64,000 nt of DNA from Glandiceps talaboti (GCF_964340395.1 NC_135556.1:1415001-1479000), one strand, 5' to 3'; positions 1 through 12,158 are shown, numbered from the stretch's first letter. The notes: generated from the sequence alone by a model not told the origin. Numbers and translations: made by a program.

Positions 1-618
1 TTTGACTGCTTCTGAACATTGTCTACTAGGTTTTAAGCTACTGTGCACAATTACTCCTACATCCTTTTCTTCCTCTACTTCCTTCAGGGTGAAGTCCATC
101 ATAGAGTATTTCAGTTTCGGGTTATTTGATCCCATGTGTATAACTTTGCATTTATCAATGTTAAATTTCATCTACCATTTATCTGACCAGTCTACAAGAT
201 GATTTAAGTCTCTTTGCAATGAAGAATGGTCACTGGGATCCTGGATTTTCCTATATATTTTTGTATCGTCAGCAAATTTCTTTATCTGTGCCTGGACACC
301 CACATCAATGTCATTGATGAAAATTAAAAATAATACTGGGCCTAACACTGACCCCTGTGGTACTCCATTTGTGACAGGTTTCCATGATGAATTACATCCC
401 TGAACAACTACTCGCTGTTGTCTGTTGGACAGCCATTCTTCAACCCAATTAGCAATATCTCCAACTATACCATGGGCTCGCAGCTTGAGTAACAATCTCT
501 CATGCGGAACTTTATCAAAGGCTTTAGCAAAATCGAGATAGATTACATCAACAGGAGTTATGTTTGTGATGGTTCATTTGGAAAGGTCACATGGCCTGTT
601 ACAGACGTCATCGAATAA
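1..618 (-). pseudogene. LINE (non-LTR) reverse transcriptase fragment, broken
   Basis: Read on the minus strand this is the central part of a non-LTR retrotransposon reverse transcriptase. The motifs appear in the family's order: VDVIYLDFAKAFDKVPHERL (about 500-560), then GVPQGSVLGPVLFLIFINDI (about 315-390), then the FADDTK catalytic box (about 265-285), then a thumb-like stretch with KCKVIHMG running off the left edge. There is an in-frame TAG after WSDKW, near 170, where relatives usually have Gln, and an in-frame TGA near 575 just before TITNITPVDV. No start codon, endonuclease domain or poly-A tail is visible. It is therefore a truncated, inactive copy, closest in style to CR1/Jockey-like LINEs. 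The clade assignment is an inference; the reverse transcriptase call is solid. Confidence 0.9.
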
Positions 619-1472
619 GTTAAAAAAAAAAACCCTACCCACTCCAATCTTCCCCCACCTTTTATTTGGTAAGTACGAGTTTAAAAGAAAATGAAATACA
701 TAGTTGCTGTCTACATGGTATCTTACGACTAACTCTCTCAATGTCGACAAATAACTATTGCAAACGAAATAAATGTATAAAACTTCCAGTTACATTTATC
801 GCTGACAGTGGATACTTAGAAGAAAGGGGTAAACTGAACGACGTAGAGAACCGAAATATGGCAAACCGTTCAGGCCAAATGTTTTATTTTATTTTAGCTA
901 TAAAAAAGATATAGTATTTTATATTTGTCATGGTTACAAACTATTTTTTTTCGATGGAATCCACACTTTTATTCCATGTTAACATTATTGTATTCAAACA
1001 AGGTTTCATTTATTTCAGATTTATTGTATTATATTGTTTTATTCAAACCAGAATTTCTTTAAAGGATTATATATATAATTGAAAGGTTTTTTAAAAGTTA
1101 TGTTTGTTTTTATTATGTAAATGTCCAAAAAAAAATCGAAAATAATATCGTATCTTGGTAAAAAAAACATGTATCTTTGGACCACTCCATTTCAATAGCA
1201 GGGGTGTGGAGTAACTCAAATGACTGACTTCCAGTAGAAACTTGGCCGCTGCATACTCTCGCGTGCGTGGACATTTGATTTGAATACATACGAATACATA
1301 CAATGGTGCTCCTACTGGCAGATGATAGACCATTCTCTGATCTAGAGGTTACTTACAATTATTGTGGATTTGAGCTTTCTGGGCAGTTTGTCCTCTCAAA
1401 TATCAGATCATAAACGTGAGTATACACCAAACACGTACTATACAGTTGTTTCACTAATCTTTGTGGATTCTG
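619..1472. other. AT-rich intergenic stretch
   Basis: It has several short A and T runs, no codon-like open frame of note and no recognisable repeat. I see no gene here. Confidence 0.5.
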
Positions 1473-1584
1473 TTGACTGGCAAAGAATAGACAAATCGTA
1501 GATTGAACATTTATCACTTTGTCCAACCGTTCACCAAAAGTGATAAACGTTCAATCTACGATTTGTCTACTCTGTGCCAGTCAA
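1473..1584. repeat. Foldback (hairpin) element, 48-bp arms
   Basis: Left arm 1473-1520 (starting TTGACTGGCAAAGAATAG) and right arm 1537-1584 (ending GTGCCAGTCAA) are near-perfect reverse complements around a 16-nt loop. The core AGACAAATCGTAGATTGAAC is shared by both arms. This looks like a miniature foldback transposon. No convincing target duplication is visible at its ends. Confidence 0.75.
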
Positions 1585-1626
1585 TAGAGGGAAAATGGCG
1601 GAAGTCAAGGCCTGGTAAATTTCTCT

Positions 1627-1648
1627 GGGGGTGGGGGGGGGGGGGGGG
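1627..1648 (+). repeat. Poly-G tract
   Basis: A G run broken by a single T, 22 nt in all. It could form a G-quadruplex, and it is a likely place for length errors in the assembly. Confidence 0.8.
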
Positions 1649-1776
1649 TCAATGGATTTTTCCATTGGGTCAGCAAAAAGACTCTGAACCTGGGACATCT
1701 GACCTCCTTCCTGTGAAAGCGGGATGATTGTGATAGTGCACGTGTTTGTTTGCGTTTGTGTATGTTTATTGATTTC

Positions 1777-1940
<164 letters not shown>

Positions 1941-1969
1941 TATCATTTATTAATTTTGTTTATTTATTT

Positions 1970-2112
1970 AGTCGGTCGGTCGGTCGGTCGGTCGGTCGGT
2001 CGGTCGGTCTGTCTGTCTGTCTGTCTGTTCGTTCGTTCGTTCGTTCGTTCGTTCGTTTGGTCGGTCGGTCGGTCGGTCGGTCGGTCGGTTGGTTTGTTTG
2101 TTTGTTTGTTTG
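1970..2112. repeat. GTCG/GTCT/GTTC/GTTT tetranucleotide microsatellite
   Basis: Consecutive blocks of GTCG, GTCT, GTTC, GTCG again and then GTTT units. Neighbouring blocks differ by single bases, as expected for successive slippage expansions. Confidence 0.9.
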
Positions 2113-2928
2113 AAACACGGTTCCTGGGCTTTCTGTTTTAATATCTTGACTGTGCTGACCATCGTTTGTAACTGTATATAATACTAAAATAATGCCACCC
2201 TGACGCCAGTGGCAACTCTAAACCTACTATAGCTTAGTTCTTTTCCTAGTCCTTCAGGTAGGAGGACTTTGGATCAGTCGTATCTCACAGTGATCTGAGG
2301 TGTTAGTATTGTCACTGAGAGCTGTCATCGAAGGATCACGTGTCTCGCTATCTGTTTAACTAACCTTAGACCCTAGGGATCAAGGACACTAGTGAAACAA
2401 CTGCATAGTGTGTGTGTGGTGTATGTTCATGTTTGAATACTTTTTAAACTAAGGACATAGACGTCAGAACAAGTACATGTTAGTATTAGTAAAAGCATGG
2501 AAGTAGAAGGGTTCTACTTCCATGGTAAAAGGGTCCGACACTAGCAGACACTCTCTTTCAAACGTCAGTAACCAATAGTTCGCGTTATTATTGGACTCGA
2601 TTTACTTAAAATAGTTAAGAAAAATTATTATATCAACAGAAAAGTTAGTGAGAGATCATACAGAGTTAGAGTTTAAAGGCGAACCCTTCAAACGTTACCT
2701 TCCATGATGTGACCGATGGCACATACGGGTGAAGTGTATGATTCTGATATTACCATACGTATAAACATTACGCAACCTTCTCCACTATACATAATTCTAT
2801 GTACATGTATCGGTGACAGGTAAAGGTAAAGGTACAGGCTTAGTGATTTGGGCGTGTACCAATGTGTCCTGTCAAAGGTCATGTAAGCAAATAGAGACAG
2901 CTGATTGACTGACCCGTGTGAGATAGGT
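2113..2928. other. Upstream region of the two-exon gene
   Basis: Unique-looking sequence with no coding feature, apart from a perfect small inverted repeat at 2496-2524. It presumably carries the promoter of the gene that starts at 2997. Confidence 0.4.
2496..2524. repeat. Perfect 13-bp inverted repeat
   Basis: CATGGAAGTAGAA and its exact reverse complement are separated by GGG. It lies about 470 bp upstream of the start codon at 2997. Whether it is a protein site, a hairpin or chance is not decided by the sequence. Confidence 0.7.
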
Positions 2929-2942
2929 TATATATTTATATC
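2929..2942 (+). promoter_or_regulatory. Possible TATA box
   Basis: TATATATTTATATC lies about 60 bp before the ATG at 2997. That spacing would put transcription start near 2960 and leave a short 5' leader. Base composition here is AT-rich, so this is suggestive only. Confidence 0.3.
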
Positions 2943-2996
2943 TATGTCCATGTAATATTTGGAATATATGTCTGAGTTCATCTGGACCAACGAGAC

Positions 2997-3896
2997 ATGG
3001 CCGTTCATTCAGAAAGAAGCAAAACTCCTTCACTATACGAGGACTACGTTGACATTCTTGGCAGAGTACGGCAGTTTTACAACCGTCTCGACACTGACGC
3101 GAGGAAACAAAGCGCAGACTTCCGTGAATTACAGATGATCCTAGGGTCGGTCAGCAATGGCGAAAGACCGATCGAATCTATACTTGAACAAGTATACCAA
3201 AGTCTGGCACCTCTACATAAACTTACGTTGGATTTCCGATCTGCCTCAACAAACTCGCTTTTGACACAATTACGTGAGCTCCTCGCTGGCGAAAAACGTG
3301 ACCCCAAAATGGAAGATAAGTTACGAGTCTGTGTTGATAAACTGTGTCACCTTCGTGAGAAAGAGGGATTACGTATTACAGGTCCCAATGTTTTGATCGA
3401 GTCATTGTCAAACAAACTGCCAAGCTATCTTTATGACTCGCTTTTGCACAAACAACTTGACATTTCATGGGACACCGAAAACGGCTATCCAGCGTATGAG
3501 GAAATCTTCCACAACCCTCCAATGTTGTCTTGGAGGCTGCGGAAAATGCTAACGATGTATCAAATTTTCAAATCTCAGGGCAAGATAGAAGACTTTTATA
3601 AATTAGAGGACTTATGTCCACCGATATATGCTAAAACAATGGCATGGCAATCTTGGTATAAATGGAATTTTGTGGAAGCAGGAGATGAACTTCCCGATCT
3701 ACAGACTAGTATTGGAGACTTTCCTCATTGGATTGATAAGGATATCCATGATTTTTTGAATGCTGAGTCACAGGAGGAGTGTTACATCCATGGAAACTTT
3801 GCCGTGTATTGCCTTGTAATAAAAGACGAACTAATAAGGAATTTTAAAACGAGTACTAGTAGCAAGGACACTAAGAAAGGACCAAGGGACTTGCAG
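2997..3896 (+). CDS. Exon 1 of the two-exon gene
   Basis: 300 codons with balanced codon use and clearly less AT than the flanks, which supports real coding. It starts MAVHSERSKTPSLYEDY and ends KKGPRDLQ directly before GTAAGT. Confidence 0.8.
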
Positions 3897-6800
3897 GTAA
3901 GTTTACCACAGTTACTGACAAGATTATATTACGTTGAGAGGTTGTACGTAACATGACACCGAGCTCTAACTCTGGACTCATCTGTCTCTGGGTTACATAT
4001 GTGGAGGGACTTTGTTCTATGGATTTAAGTAATAATCCGTTTGATTTCTTGTAGATACAGATAAATAAATAATATTGTCCTGTAGATGATCGTACATGCC
4101 AAGTTTATACATGATTTATCAATGGTGGATTTATTGATCTTATCCTGTTATAACTTGATGAATTATTCTTTGGAAACCTGACGATCTGGCATGACGATGT
4201 CATATAGTAACTATCTGATTGGTCGGACAATGACCTTTTGTTAAAAATTCACTTGTTATGATAAAAATGTTGATTTGATATCCACAGTACTGTCATGAAT
4301 TCGTAATTACTGTGTTTGGGTTCAGACATGTCGACAATGCTTATACATGTCGCTAAACAACTAGCTAGAGAAATGAATATGGCTCACATGGGTGTCAAGA
4401 CAATAGGTCCGCTAATATTATATGTCTGGAATGTCGATCAAGTTAAAGTTTGGTGTCCTTTGCTTCATCTCCATGACGCTCATAAATATGCAGGACCTAT
4501 TGTTAAAAGATGTTAACTAATTCAGTCAGCAGCAAACTAGTTCAATAGAGGGAATTGTGAGTGGTGAACTCCCCTAGTAACACAATTATGTAATTACTAT
4601 TCAGCATAAGTGTACAGATCATAAATGCAAAAATCCTCATTAAAGTAACAAAAAAATATCAAAAATTTGAACATGGCCGCTGAATTGAATTTTCGCGTTA
4701 TTCATTGCTCACAAAATGTATCTTACTTCTAAAGTCAGAAGTAGGAAAAAGCATTGGAAAGGCTTTATAGAAGTATGTTTTTTCCTAGTTAATTTTGACA
4801 AAATACTAGTAGTCAAAATTGTTCAAATTTGAGGGGTAAAATCTCAAACTTTCGCTTGGAAGGCATGCTTGTTTGTATTCAGTACCATTAACTAACCTTT
4901 AAAAAACTTGCCTTCCAGCTTTTACCCAAAAATCCCAACAGTGTTCACCTTTTCTAAAATTGGAACCAGACTATAATAGTTAGCCTAAAATCCATGCGTA
5001 TTGGATTTTTTACAATTGGATTGGAAAGACAAATGTAAAAAATCCAATCCGCCTGGACTGATTCCAGGCTATGTAATAGTCCATGCCAATTACGTAGTCA
5101 ATACAATATGGCTGATCAGTGGCAACTTTAGACTGTCGACAGTCGCTCGCGCCTTTTTTTCCTACGTTTTATCTAAACTCCGATCCGGCGCAACACTAGT
5201 CTAATCGCAAACTGATATCGATATCAGTATGCGATTATAGTAGTGTTGCGCCGGTGATCGGAGTTTAGATAAGACGTAGGAAAAAAAGGCGCGAGCGACT
5301 GTCGACAGTCTATGGCAACTTGTCAAAACCGACTACTTTATAAACACTCTCAAAAGCAAAATGTTTTCCTCCTTATAAATATTTGGTCATCCAATCTCAA
5401 TAAATCATGATTTCTACAAGTGCCATAAACAGACATCCAAAAGTTTACTTGTTGGACCAGCATATTTTTGACATTCCACAAATGTTATATATGTTATAGA
5501 CATTTGTATCAAATATTAAACTTACTTGATTATAATCTTTGAGTAAAGATTACAACATCGACTGTAAATAAGTTGGTTCGTAGATTAAACAAACCAACGT
5601 GCATTCGAAATTCGGAAATAGTCTTATTAAAATCTTATCGTAGAAATGGCGATCACACTGACAGTGACAAGAAAATAGAAAATAGCACCAATGGCATTGC
5701 AACAAACTTTATAAAACATGTATATGTACACCATAATATTACTGTTGGTATTAGTTGCTGGGTCAGTTACGTCAATTGTATTATCCACTTGCCTAACCAT
5801 CCATATTATTATTATTTTCCATTTCACTGTTGTTATGGTGGTCTTGTTGCTTTGGAATTAAATTTTTTTGACAAAAAAAGACATATTTTAGACCTAATTT
5901 GCGTATCACTGATGGGATGATCAATACAAATCATGAACAATACGCCCAATGGTTTTTGAGTTTAAGTTTCTTGACCAAAAATGTACATTTCTAACCCAAA
6001 TCACATACCTGTGATGCTATCATTTTGCTTGAAACAATTTCCCAACTAGACACACTATGTATCTCCCCAACCTCTACAAGAGGTCTGTGCTTTACAACGT
6101 TGGTGTCGGACCATTACATTGATTCCAAATGTTAAGGAACTGATATTTTTTACAAATTAACACATAAAACGGCTATACTATCAAGTGGTTGAAATCATAC
6201 TATCGCCTAATTGCGTGAATATAACTGCAGTCGACCATTGTAGATGCGCTTTTTGCACCCTCACTACAGATGCTCGTCTTCTAACCAAGATACCGTGACT
6301 GCGCAATGAGCTATACAGCAAACATTGGCTGCGTATGTATGTGTACACCGTACCCACACAGCTAGAAAGAGAAATTAATTTGGTTCATTGACAGTGATTC
6401 CCCAAACGAATAAGAAGAACAACAAAACAGTTTGCATTCCTGAAGTGACCTTTACCGTCGGCGACATTAACCGCTAAGATTAAGAACGTCACATTTATGT
6501 CTAAGCTAGTTAGTGAGTTAGTTAGTTGAGGCTATGTTCATCCAATGTTAGGTGAAGCCCTCCAGCAATTTCCATATTCTCGTCTGTCTCCAAGTTGCCA
6601 TTTTACTCTATGTTGCCATATTCGTGTACAATATATGTGGTTATTTCATCGAACTAACATGACCCAAATATATTCATTCAATCTCGTTACCATTTCATTC
6701 CCAATAAAATTTAAAACTTTTTCTTTTTGAAATTCATAAGTTGAGAACACGTCCTCTTATAAGTTGGTCGTTCACTGCATGCTGAGAGGGTGAATACCAG

Positions 6801-8531
6801 TCACTTGTTTATGTCTTTATAGTCCTTTATTAATTTATGGTTTGATCCGCTCCCAAAGGGCGTTGAGCAATGTGGACAACGAAGATATCTTTCACTGGAT
6901 ATAGTAACTTTTGATAGATTTGTTTCATGACAATGACCCCCCCCCAACAACAACAAACATATTGCCTTCCTGAAGTGACCTTTGATGTTCGCGACACTCG
7001 CCACTAAGATAATAATCCAAACAAATTCTTACTATCTCGTCACCATTTCATACTCAATTAATAAAATGTAAACTTTTTTTCTTTTTGAACTACGTAAGTT
7101 GATAAAGAACGAGTCGAGTCCTTTTGTGAGTTTATCGTTCACTTCATGCTCAGAGGGGGGAATACATGATGCTGGGTAATGTAGGTCATCATTATTTCCC
7201 GGTTTATACAGAGTTTACAGTTCTCTTCAACAACATAATTTTCACTTATCAGTTAATAAATGATCTTTAGCCTCCATTGTTGATATACTGTAAATGCTTA
7301 AATCATAATTTATGTACAATATCGGAATAAATAGACAACGGTACCCCCAAACACCACATCAATTCAGCCTTAATATTTTATGATTCCCAAAAACATCAAA
7401 CTATTTCTGAATTAAAAAACTGTCAAAACTATGGCAACCTATCCGATTGGTGTCAATACCAAATCACTAGCTGCCACGTCCTCAGTTGCACGCAAGAATG
7501 ATGTGCGCCACCTCATATGACATACAGACGAGATGGTTGCGCTTGTAGTGGCACTGTTCCAAAAAGACTGTGTACATGGTGTAACGTCTTCTCTCAGCAC
7601 CGGAACAATACAAAAATAACAGAACCATGTTCATTGGCTGAATTTCATTGCTCACGATGATGTTTTTTGAGCGCAACTGTATTCTCATTATGTGAATCTG
7701 TTTGCAATCTGTCATTGTATCTGCAGTAAAGTTTATTCATGTGAATCTGTCTGCAATCTGTCATTGTATCTGCAGTAAAGTTTATTTATGTGAATCTATC
7801 CGCAATCTGTCATTGTATCTGCAGTAAAGTTTATTTATGTGAATCTGTTTGCAATCTGTCATTGTATCTGCAGTAAAGTTTATTCATGTGAATCTGTCTG
7901 CAATCTGTCATTGTATCTGCAGTAAAGTTTATTTATGTGAATCTATCCGCAATCTGTCATTGTATCTGCAGTAAAGTTTATTTATGTGAATCTGTTTGCA
8001 ATCTGTCATTGTATCTGCAGTAAAGTTTCCGATCAAGTTGCTGTACCTGCAATTACACCACATGAACAGAAACGATCGATCTTCTGGCATACATTACCCG
8101 GTCACTGCTTTATTAAAATTACAGACAAATTGTTTTGATTTCCAGGATTGCAGACATTATTGTGTTGTGATGCAACAACAAACCGAACGACTAAATAAAC
8201 TAGCCTACGTGTATTCCATTTAGTTTTTGGTAACTTTCTTGAGATATATGCTTCATGGAATTGTCAGAATTTCAAAAGTATGCTCATAGTTTTTTAGTAG
8301 CCCTATTATCCAACATACATACATTCATACATACATACATACATACATACATACATACATACATACATACGTGCATACATACATACATACACACACACAT
8401 ACACATACATACATACATACATACATACATACATACATGCGCGCATACGTGCATACATTTACATATGTGCATACGTGCGTACGTACTCTGGCGTGGGCGT
8501 TAAATTTCGATTGACAGTTACAAACATACAT

Positions 8532-8574
<43 letters not shown>

Positions 8575-9702
8575 TACATACATACATACATACATACATA
8601 CATACGTACATACATACATACATATAAGAGCCAACACAGGTTCTCGAACAACGCTTTGGTGACCTTTTTCCAGAGAGTGTGAGCGCAAAATGGAACAGTG
8701 GTGTCAATACGTTTTCCCATAGACAGTGGAGGGGAGAAGGCCCTCCACTGTCTATGGTTTTCCAACAAAAGGTCATGAACAAAGGACATCAATGTCCAGG
8801 GTTGAGTGTGAAAATGCTGACTCATCATGAATCGGCATACGAAAATTCACCAAATCTCGCTAACAAGGGCATGGATTTTCTCCAAAATCTAATCAGTTCT
8901 TGCCATAAATCTAACAAATACGTGTGCACAGTATACAGACTGACATACACACACATGGAATTTCTTTCACCCCATTACATTACCTCTCATTCTTACGAGA
9001 GGTAAAAATGACTAGTTTCTTTCTGATTTGAAAAAAATACAAACCTCGCGGTACAGAGTAAACCCACTGCCAAGAACTGGGCGGTTTGTGTGTGTAAACA
9101 CGCAAGCTTTAACCTAAAATTGGGTCACTATTTCACATTTACACTCAGTCGGCAGTTAAATCTTACGATGATTTCTATATAATTTCAGCCCTCTACTTTG
9201 GTAATATTTCACTTCGGTTGGCATTATTTACTGTCATTATATTCATCGTGAGAGCTAACACTGTCATGGTTAGGTTACGTCTATCGCTAGCCATTCCCCA
9301 TTCAATTGCATGTCATATGGAGACGCCAGTGTGGTTTTCACGGAGATAGCCAAATTGTCTCTAAATATCTTTGTTATGTTCTTCCTGTAGCTCTACATCG
9401 GCAGTGCAGTTCATGGCACCCTTCAACGATGGATCCATGACTCTAGGGCCCACTGTAAGGCGGTGTCATCTGTGTTGAAGCACCTTAAAAGTTGCCCAAA
9501 TGACAGTTTCTTGCCTTTCACTGGACCAGTGAGCGCCATGGAAACGTGTCTCGCATTGGCAACACTGCTTAGTCAACCAGCTGCTATCTTTGTAATCAGT
9601 AGTTACCACAATAAAGAAGGGATGATCCGACGAGAAGATGATTTAGTTCAACGACTTAACTTAACTGATATGAGATATGGGTTGAATTACCCAGGTTACT
9701 GA
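2997..9702 (+). CDS. Spliced gene for an uncharacterised protein of about 403 residues (exons 2997-3896 and 9391-9702)
   Basis: Exon 1 runs from ATG at 2997, in a good context (G at -3 and G at +4), to 3896, where CAG|GTAAGT is a textbook 5' splice site after codon 300. Reading through this site adds only 19 codons. Exon 2 starts at 9391 after a pyrimidine-rich TTCTTCCTGTAG acceptor. It continues in the same frame (phase 0) for 103 codons to the TGA at 9700-9702. The protein looks soluble and largely helical, rich in Leu and charged residues, with no signal peptide or membrane span. The second half of exon 1 is rich in Trp and Tyr (WQSWYKWNF). I do not recognise the family. Extra small phase-0 exons in the 5.5-kb intron cannot be excluded. 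Confidence 0.7.
5129..5312. mobile_element. Foldback MITE with 9-bp target duplication (Mutator-like length)
   Basis: The whole element is one hairpin. The left end TAGACTGTCGACAGTC is matched by its reverse complement at the right end, and the arms (about 80 bp each) pair with only a few mismatches and a 2-nt indel around a palindromic centre, ACTGATATCGATATCAGT. It is flanked by the direct repeat TGGCAACTT at 5120-5128 and 5313-5321. A 9-bp duplication is typical of Mutator-like elements, so this is probably a non-autonomous MULE-type foldback. There is no coding capacity. The near-perfect arms suggest recent insertion. Confidence 0.85.
5855..6075 (+). repeat. Fragment of the dispersed element (tail region)
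   Basis: It carries the element's signature words, such as TTGCGTATCACTGATGGGAT, GTTTAAGTTTCTTGACCAAA and CCCAACTAGACAC. They occur in the same order as in the fuller copies at 57.3-58.9 kb and 61.6-63.0 kb. Both ends are missing. Confidence 0.7.
6412..7165 (+). repeat. Divergent direct duplication, two copies
   Basis: Blocks near 6432-6480 and 6962-7010 share CCTGAAGTGACCTTT followed by a similar GGCGACATT/CGCGACACT stretch. Blocks near 6660-6795 and 7015-7165 share TCTCGTNACCATTTCAT, CTTTTTCTTTTTGAA and GTTCACTNCATGCT. The order is the same, so this is an old tandem or retroelement-like duplication. Confidence 0.6.
7692..8028 (+). repeat. 49-bp minisatellite with ABC higher-order order
   Basis: Seven 49-bp units built on GTGAATCTG...TGCAGTAAAGTTTATT. 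Three unit types, told apart by CTGTTTGC, CTGTCTGC and CTATCCGC, occur strictly in the order A-B-C-A-B-C-A. The last expansion therefore copied a 147-bp trimer. Confidence 0.9.
8311..8625. repeat. CATA and GACA microsatellites
   Basis: CATA repeats (about 8316-8465, with CACA and GCGC variants), then a short unique stretch, then GACA and CATA units at 8521-8625. The open frames rich in Ile-His-Thr-Tyr or Met-Tyr-Val-Cys are repeat artefacts. Confidence 0.9.
8717..8757. repeat. Perfect 17-bp hairpin
   Basis: CCATAGACAGTGGAGGG and its exact reverse complement are separated by a 7-nt loop. No flanking duplication is obvious. Confidence 0.75.
9391..9702 (+). CDS. Exon 2 (terminal) of the two-exon gene
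   Basis: It starts after CCTGTAG with LYIGSAVHGTLQRW and ends MRYGLNYPGY-stop. It is phase 0, matching exon 1. Possible internal donors (GTAAGG at 9455) are not needed. No AATAAA is obvious in the following 300 bp. Confidence 0.7.
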   Translation, partial: LYIGSAVHGTLQRWIHDSRAHCKAVSSVLKHLKSCPNDSFLPFTGPVSAMETCLALATLLSQPAAIFVISSYHNKEGMIRREDDLVQRLNLTDMRYGLNYPGY

Positions 9703-10410
9703 CCACCAACAAATACATACCACTTTGATCATTTCATAAGGTGATAACTTAAACGGTCGGTACAAAACGCAGGTACAGGCAAGGTGCAGGTCAGGCGAGG
9801 TCAAGTCAGATATCGACTGAATTTTATTTTGCATTCAGATACAAACATGTGAATCCGCCATGTTTGTTGTGGAATGTCGATTAGTCAGGTTAGTTTTTCT
9901 CAGCAATTCTTCATCAGTTATCTTTTTTTAAATTCAAAATCACCACGAAATTATTGTCTTCTGTTCTAGGAATCACATTTTTCACACCGATTTCATATTC
10001 ATTCTTGTACGTACTGGGTATGTTCAAGAGCAAAAATCGTTTCGCCAATGCTTGGCTAGGACACACAGGGCAACTGCAGGCACTTTTAATTTGTTTCACA
10101 TGAAAAAGAAAAAAAAAAGATGGCAGACACTGATATGGAACAATATGTAGATAGGGTTAGGATAGGGTTACATTACATAACATTGTTTGCTTATTCGATA
10201 TCCACACAGACCTGTAGGTAGTATGTCAAAGTGTCTGATAAAAAGTGTATAATATACATGGTGAGTGTTTTAAAATGATCATGATGAAAGCTATCAAGAT
10301 ACAGACTTGAATTCCTGTTGGATTTGTTCATCACATAAAGTGATTTGGGCTATTTTGAAACTCCTGCTTTGATGTCTCCCAAATTGTGTGCTTTCCTTGA
10401 GTTAGAGGCA
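9703..10410. other. Non-coding stretch downstream of the two-exon gene
   Basis: Presumably contains the 3' UTR. I see no coding exon and no repeat, apart from short A runs and CAGGT-rich sequence near 9770-9800. Confidence 0.4.
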
Positions 10411-11335
10411 TCATAGATCATAGATCATAGTGTCAAAGTACTGATACCCAGTGATAGCCATTTAGTTAATTGAGACCAGTGTCAAAGTACTGGTACCCAG
10501 TGATAGCCATTTAGTTGAGACCAGTGTCAAAGTACTGATACCCAGTGATAGCCATTTAGTTAATTGAGACCAGTGTCAAAGTACTGGTACCCAGTGATAG
10601 CCATTTAGTTGAGACCAGTGTCAAAGTACTGGTATCCATTTAGTTGGGATTAGTGTCAAAGTACTGATACCCAGTGATACTCATTTAGTTGAGACCAGTG
10701 TCAAAGTACTGGTACCCATTTAGTTGGGACCAGTGTCAAAGTACTGATACCCAGTGATACCCATTTAGTTGAGACCAGTGTCAAAGTACTGGTATCCATT
10801 ATTTGGGACTAGTGTCCAAGTACTGGTACCCATTTAGTTGGGACTAGTGTCAAAGTACTGATACCCATTTAGTTGAGACCAGTGTCAAAGTACTGGTATC
10901 CATTTAGTTGGGATTAGTGTCAAAGTACTGATACCCAGTGATACCCATTTAGTTGAGACCAGTGTCAAAGTACTGGTATCCATTATTTGGGACCAGTGTC
11001 AAAGTACTGGTATCCATTTAGTTGAGACTAGTGTCAAAGTACTGATACCCAGTGATACCCATTTAGTTGAGACTAGTGTCAAAGTACTGGTACCCATTTA
11101 GTTGGGATTAGTGTCAAAGTACTGATACCCAGTGATACCCATTTAGTTGAGACCAGTGTCAAAGTACTGGTATCCATTTAGTTGAGACTAGTGTCAAAGT
11201 ACTGATACCCAGTGATACCCATTTAGTTGAGACTAGTGTCAAAGTACTGGTACCCATTTAGTTGGGACTAGTGTCAAACTACTGATACACAGTTGTACCC
11301 ATTTAGTTGAGAGTAGTGTCATTTCACTGGTATCA
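10411..11335 (+). repeat. Minisatellite with alternating long and short units
   Basis: Units share GTGTCAAAGTACTGGTACCC followed by CATTTAGTTGAGACCA. Long units of about 46-50 bp contain an extra CCCAGTGATA block, while short units of about 35 bp lack it. About 20 units are present. It is preceded by a CATAGAT triplication (10411-10429). It lies in intergenic DNA. Confidence 0.9.
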
Positions 11336-12158
11336 AGTGGTTTTACTTTGTTTATGTGTTATAATTTATCATTTGTGTTTTTTTTGTTCAGAATGTCACG
11401 ATATGTTATTTTAAAGTGTAGGTAACAAGTATTTCTGTCCATTAAATTTTGCTTTGATTTTTGCTAAAAGAAAATACTGAGTTTTCATGTACAATAATTT
11501 TATTAGTCCCTAATGATCACCTCCCAGAGGGGACTTATATGTTGGGTTCCACCTGTCCATCCGTCTATCCATCCATTTGTTCACTTTCATATTTCTGACA
11601 TGCACCAACTGATTTCAAACAAACCATGCACCAATGGCTGAATGGCGGCCATATTTGTTCTTAGATTTCACAATATGCATCATAACTTTAGAGGTATAAT
11701 ATGTAGCGAATCCATTCACATGAGTACACCCACATTATCAAATATGAGCGTTCTTGTAAGCCCCGACCTTTGATCTTAAGTCTTTTTTCAAGGCCAAATA
11801 ACCAAATCTGGGTTATCTTCATAACGTTTTGAATCAAATATTACAAGCAATGATGATATTTTAACCATGTCCTGGGTTTTTCGCTCCTCAAACTTTGATT
11901 CAACTATTAATACCACCTAATTTCAAATTTTACCTATGGTACTACTTTGGGAATAAGTTGCTTGCTACCCCTTCCTCTTGAAATATGCTACATCCGTAAC
12001 ATTATAAGGAAATTCAAATTCAAAACCAGATTCAGACACTGAATGCCTTCTGTAAGGGCAAAGTTTTGAGATTGTCGTTCCTACAGACAATTGTTGGAAT
12101 ACAACATATGCAATAAGTTATTTTTTCTCATTGATTGTTATTTGCTCATTGCTGTTAG
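11336..12158. other. Intergenic stretch with a repeat-like start
   Basis: The sequence from about 11505 (TTAGTCCCTAATGATCACC) has the style of a dispersed repeat. A similar TTAGTCCCCGCCGGACGAA start appears at the right edge of the window. No coding sequence is recognised. Confidence 0.4.

Larger units (their letters stand above)
3897..9390 (+). other. Intron of the two-exon gene
   Basis: 5.5 kb carrying a 184-bp foldback element (5129-5312), a fragment of the dispersed element (about 5855-6075), a divergent duplication (about 6412-7165), a 49-bp repeat (7692-8028) and CATA/GACA microsatellites (8311-8625). The rest, for example 3957-5119 and 5322-5850, shows nothing recognisable. Confidence 0.6.

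Noticed and set aside
5573-5920. 115-codon plus-strand frame in the intron
   Set aside because: AT-rich composition, no family resemblance, and its end lies inside a dispersed-element fragment.
8255-8828. Ile-His-Thr-Tyr and Met-Tyr-Val-Cys rich frames
   Set aside because: Pure CATA/GACA microsatellite translation.
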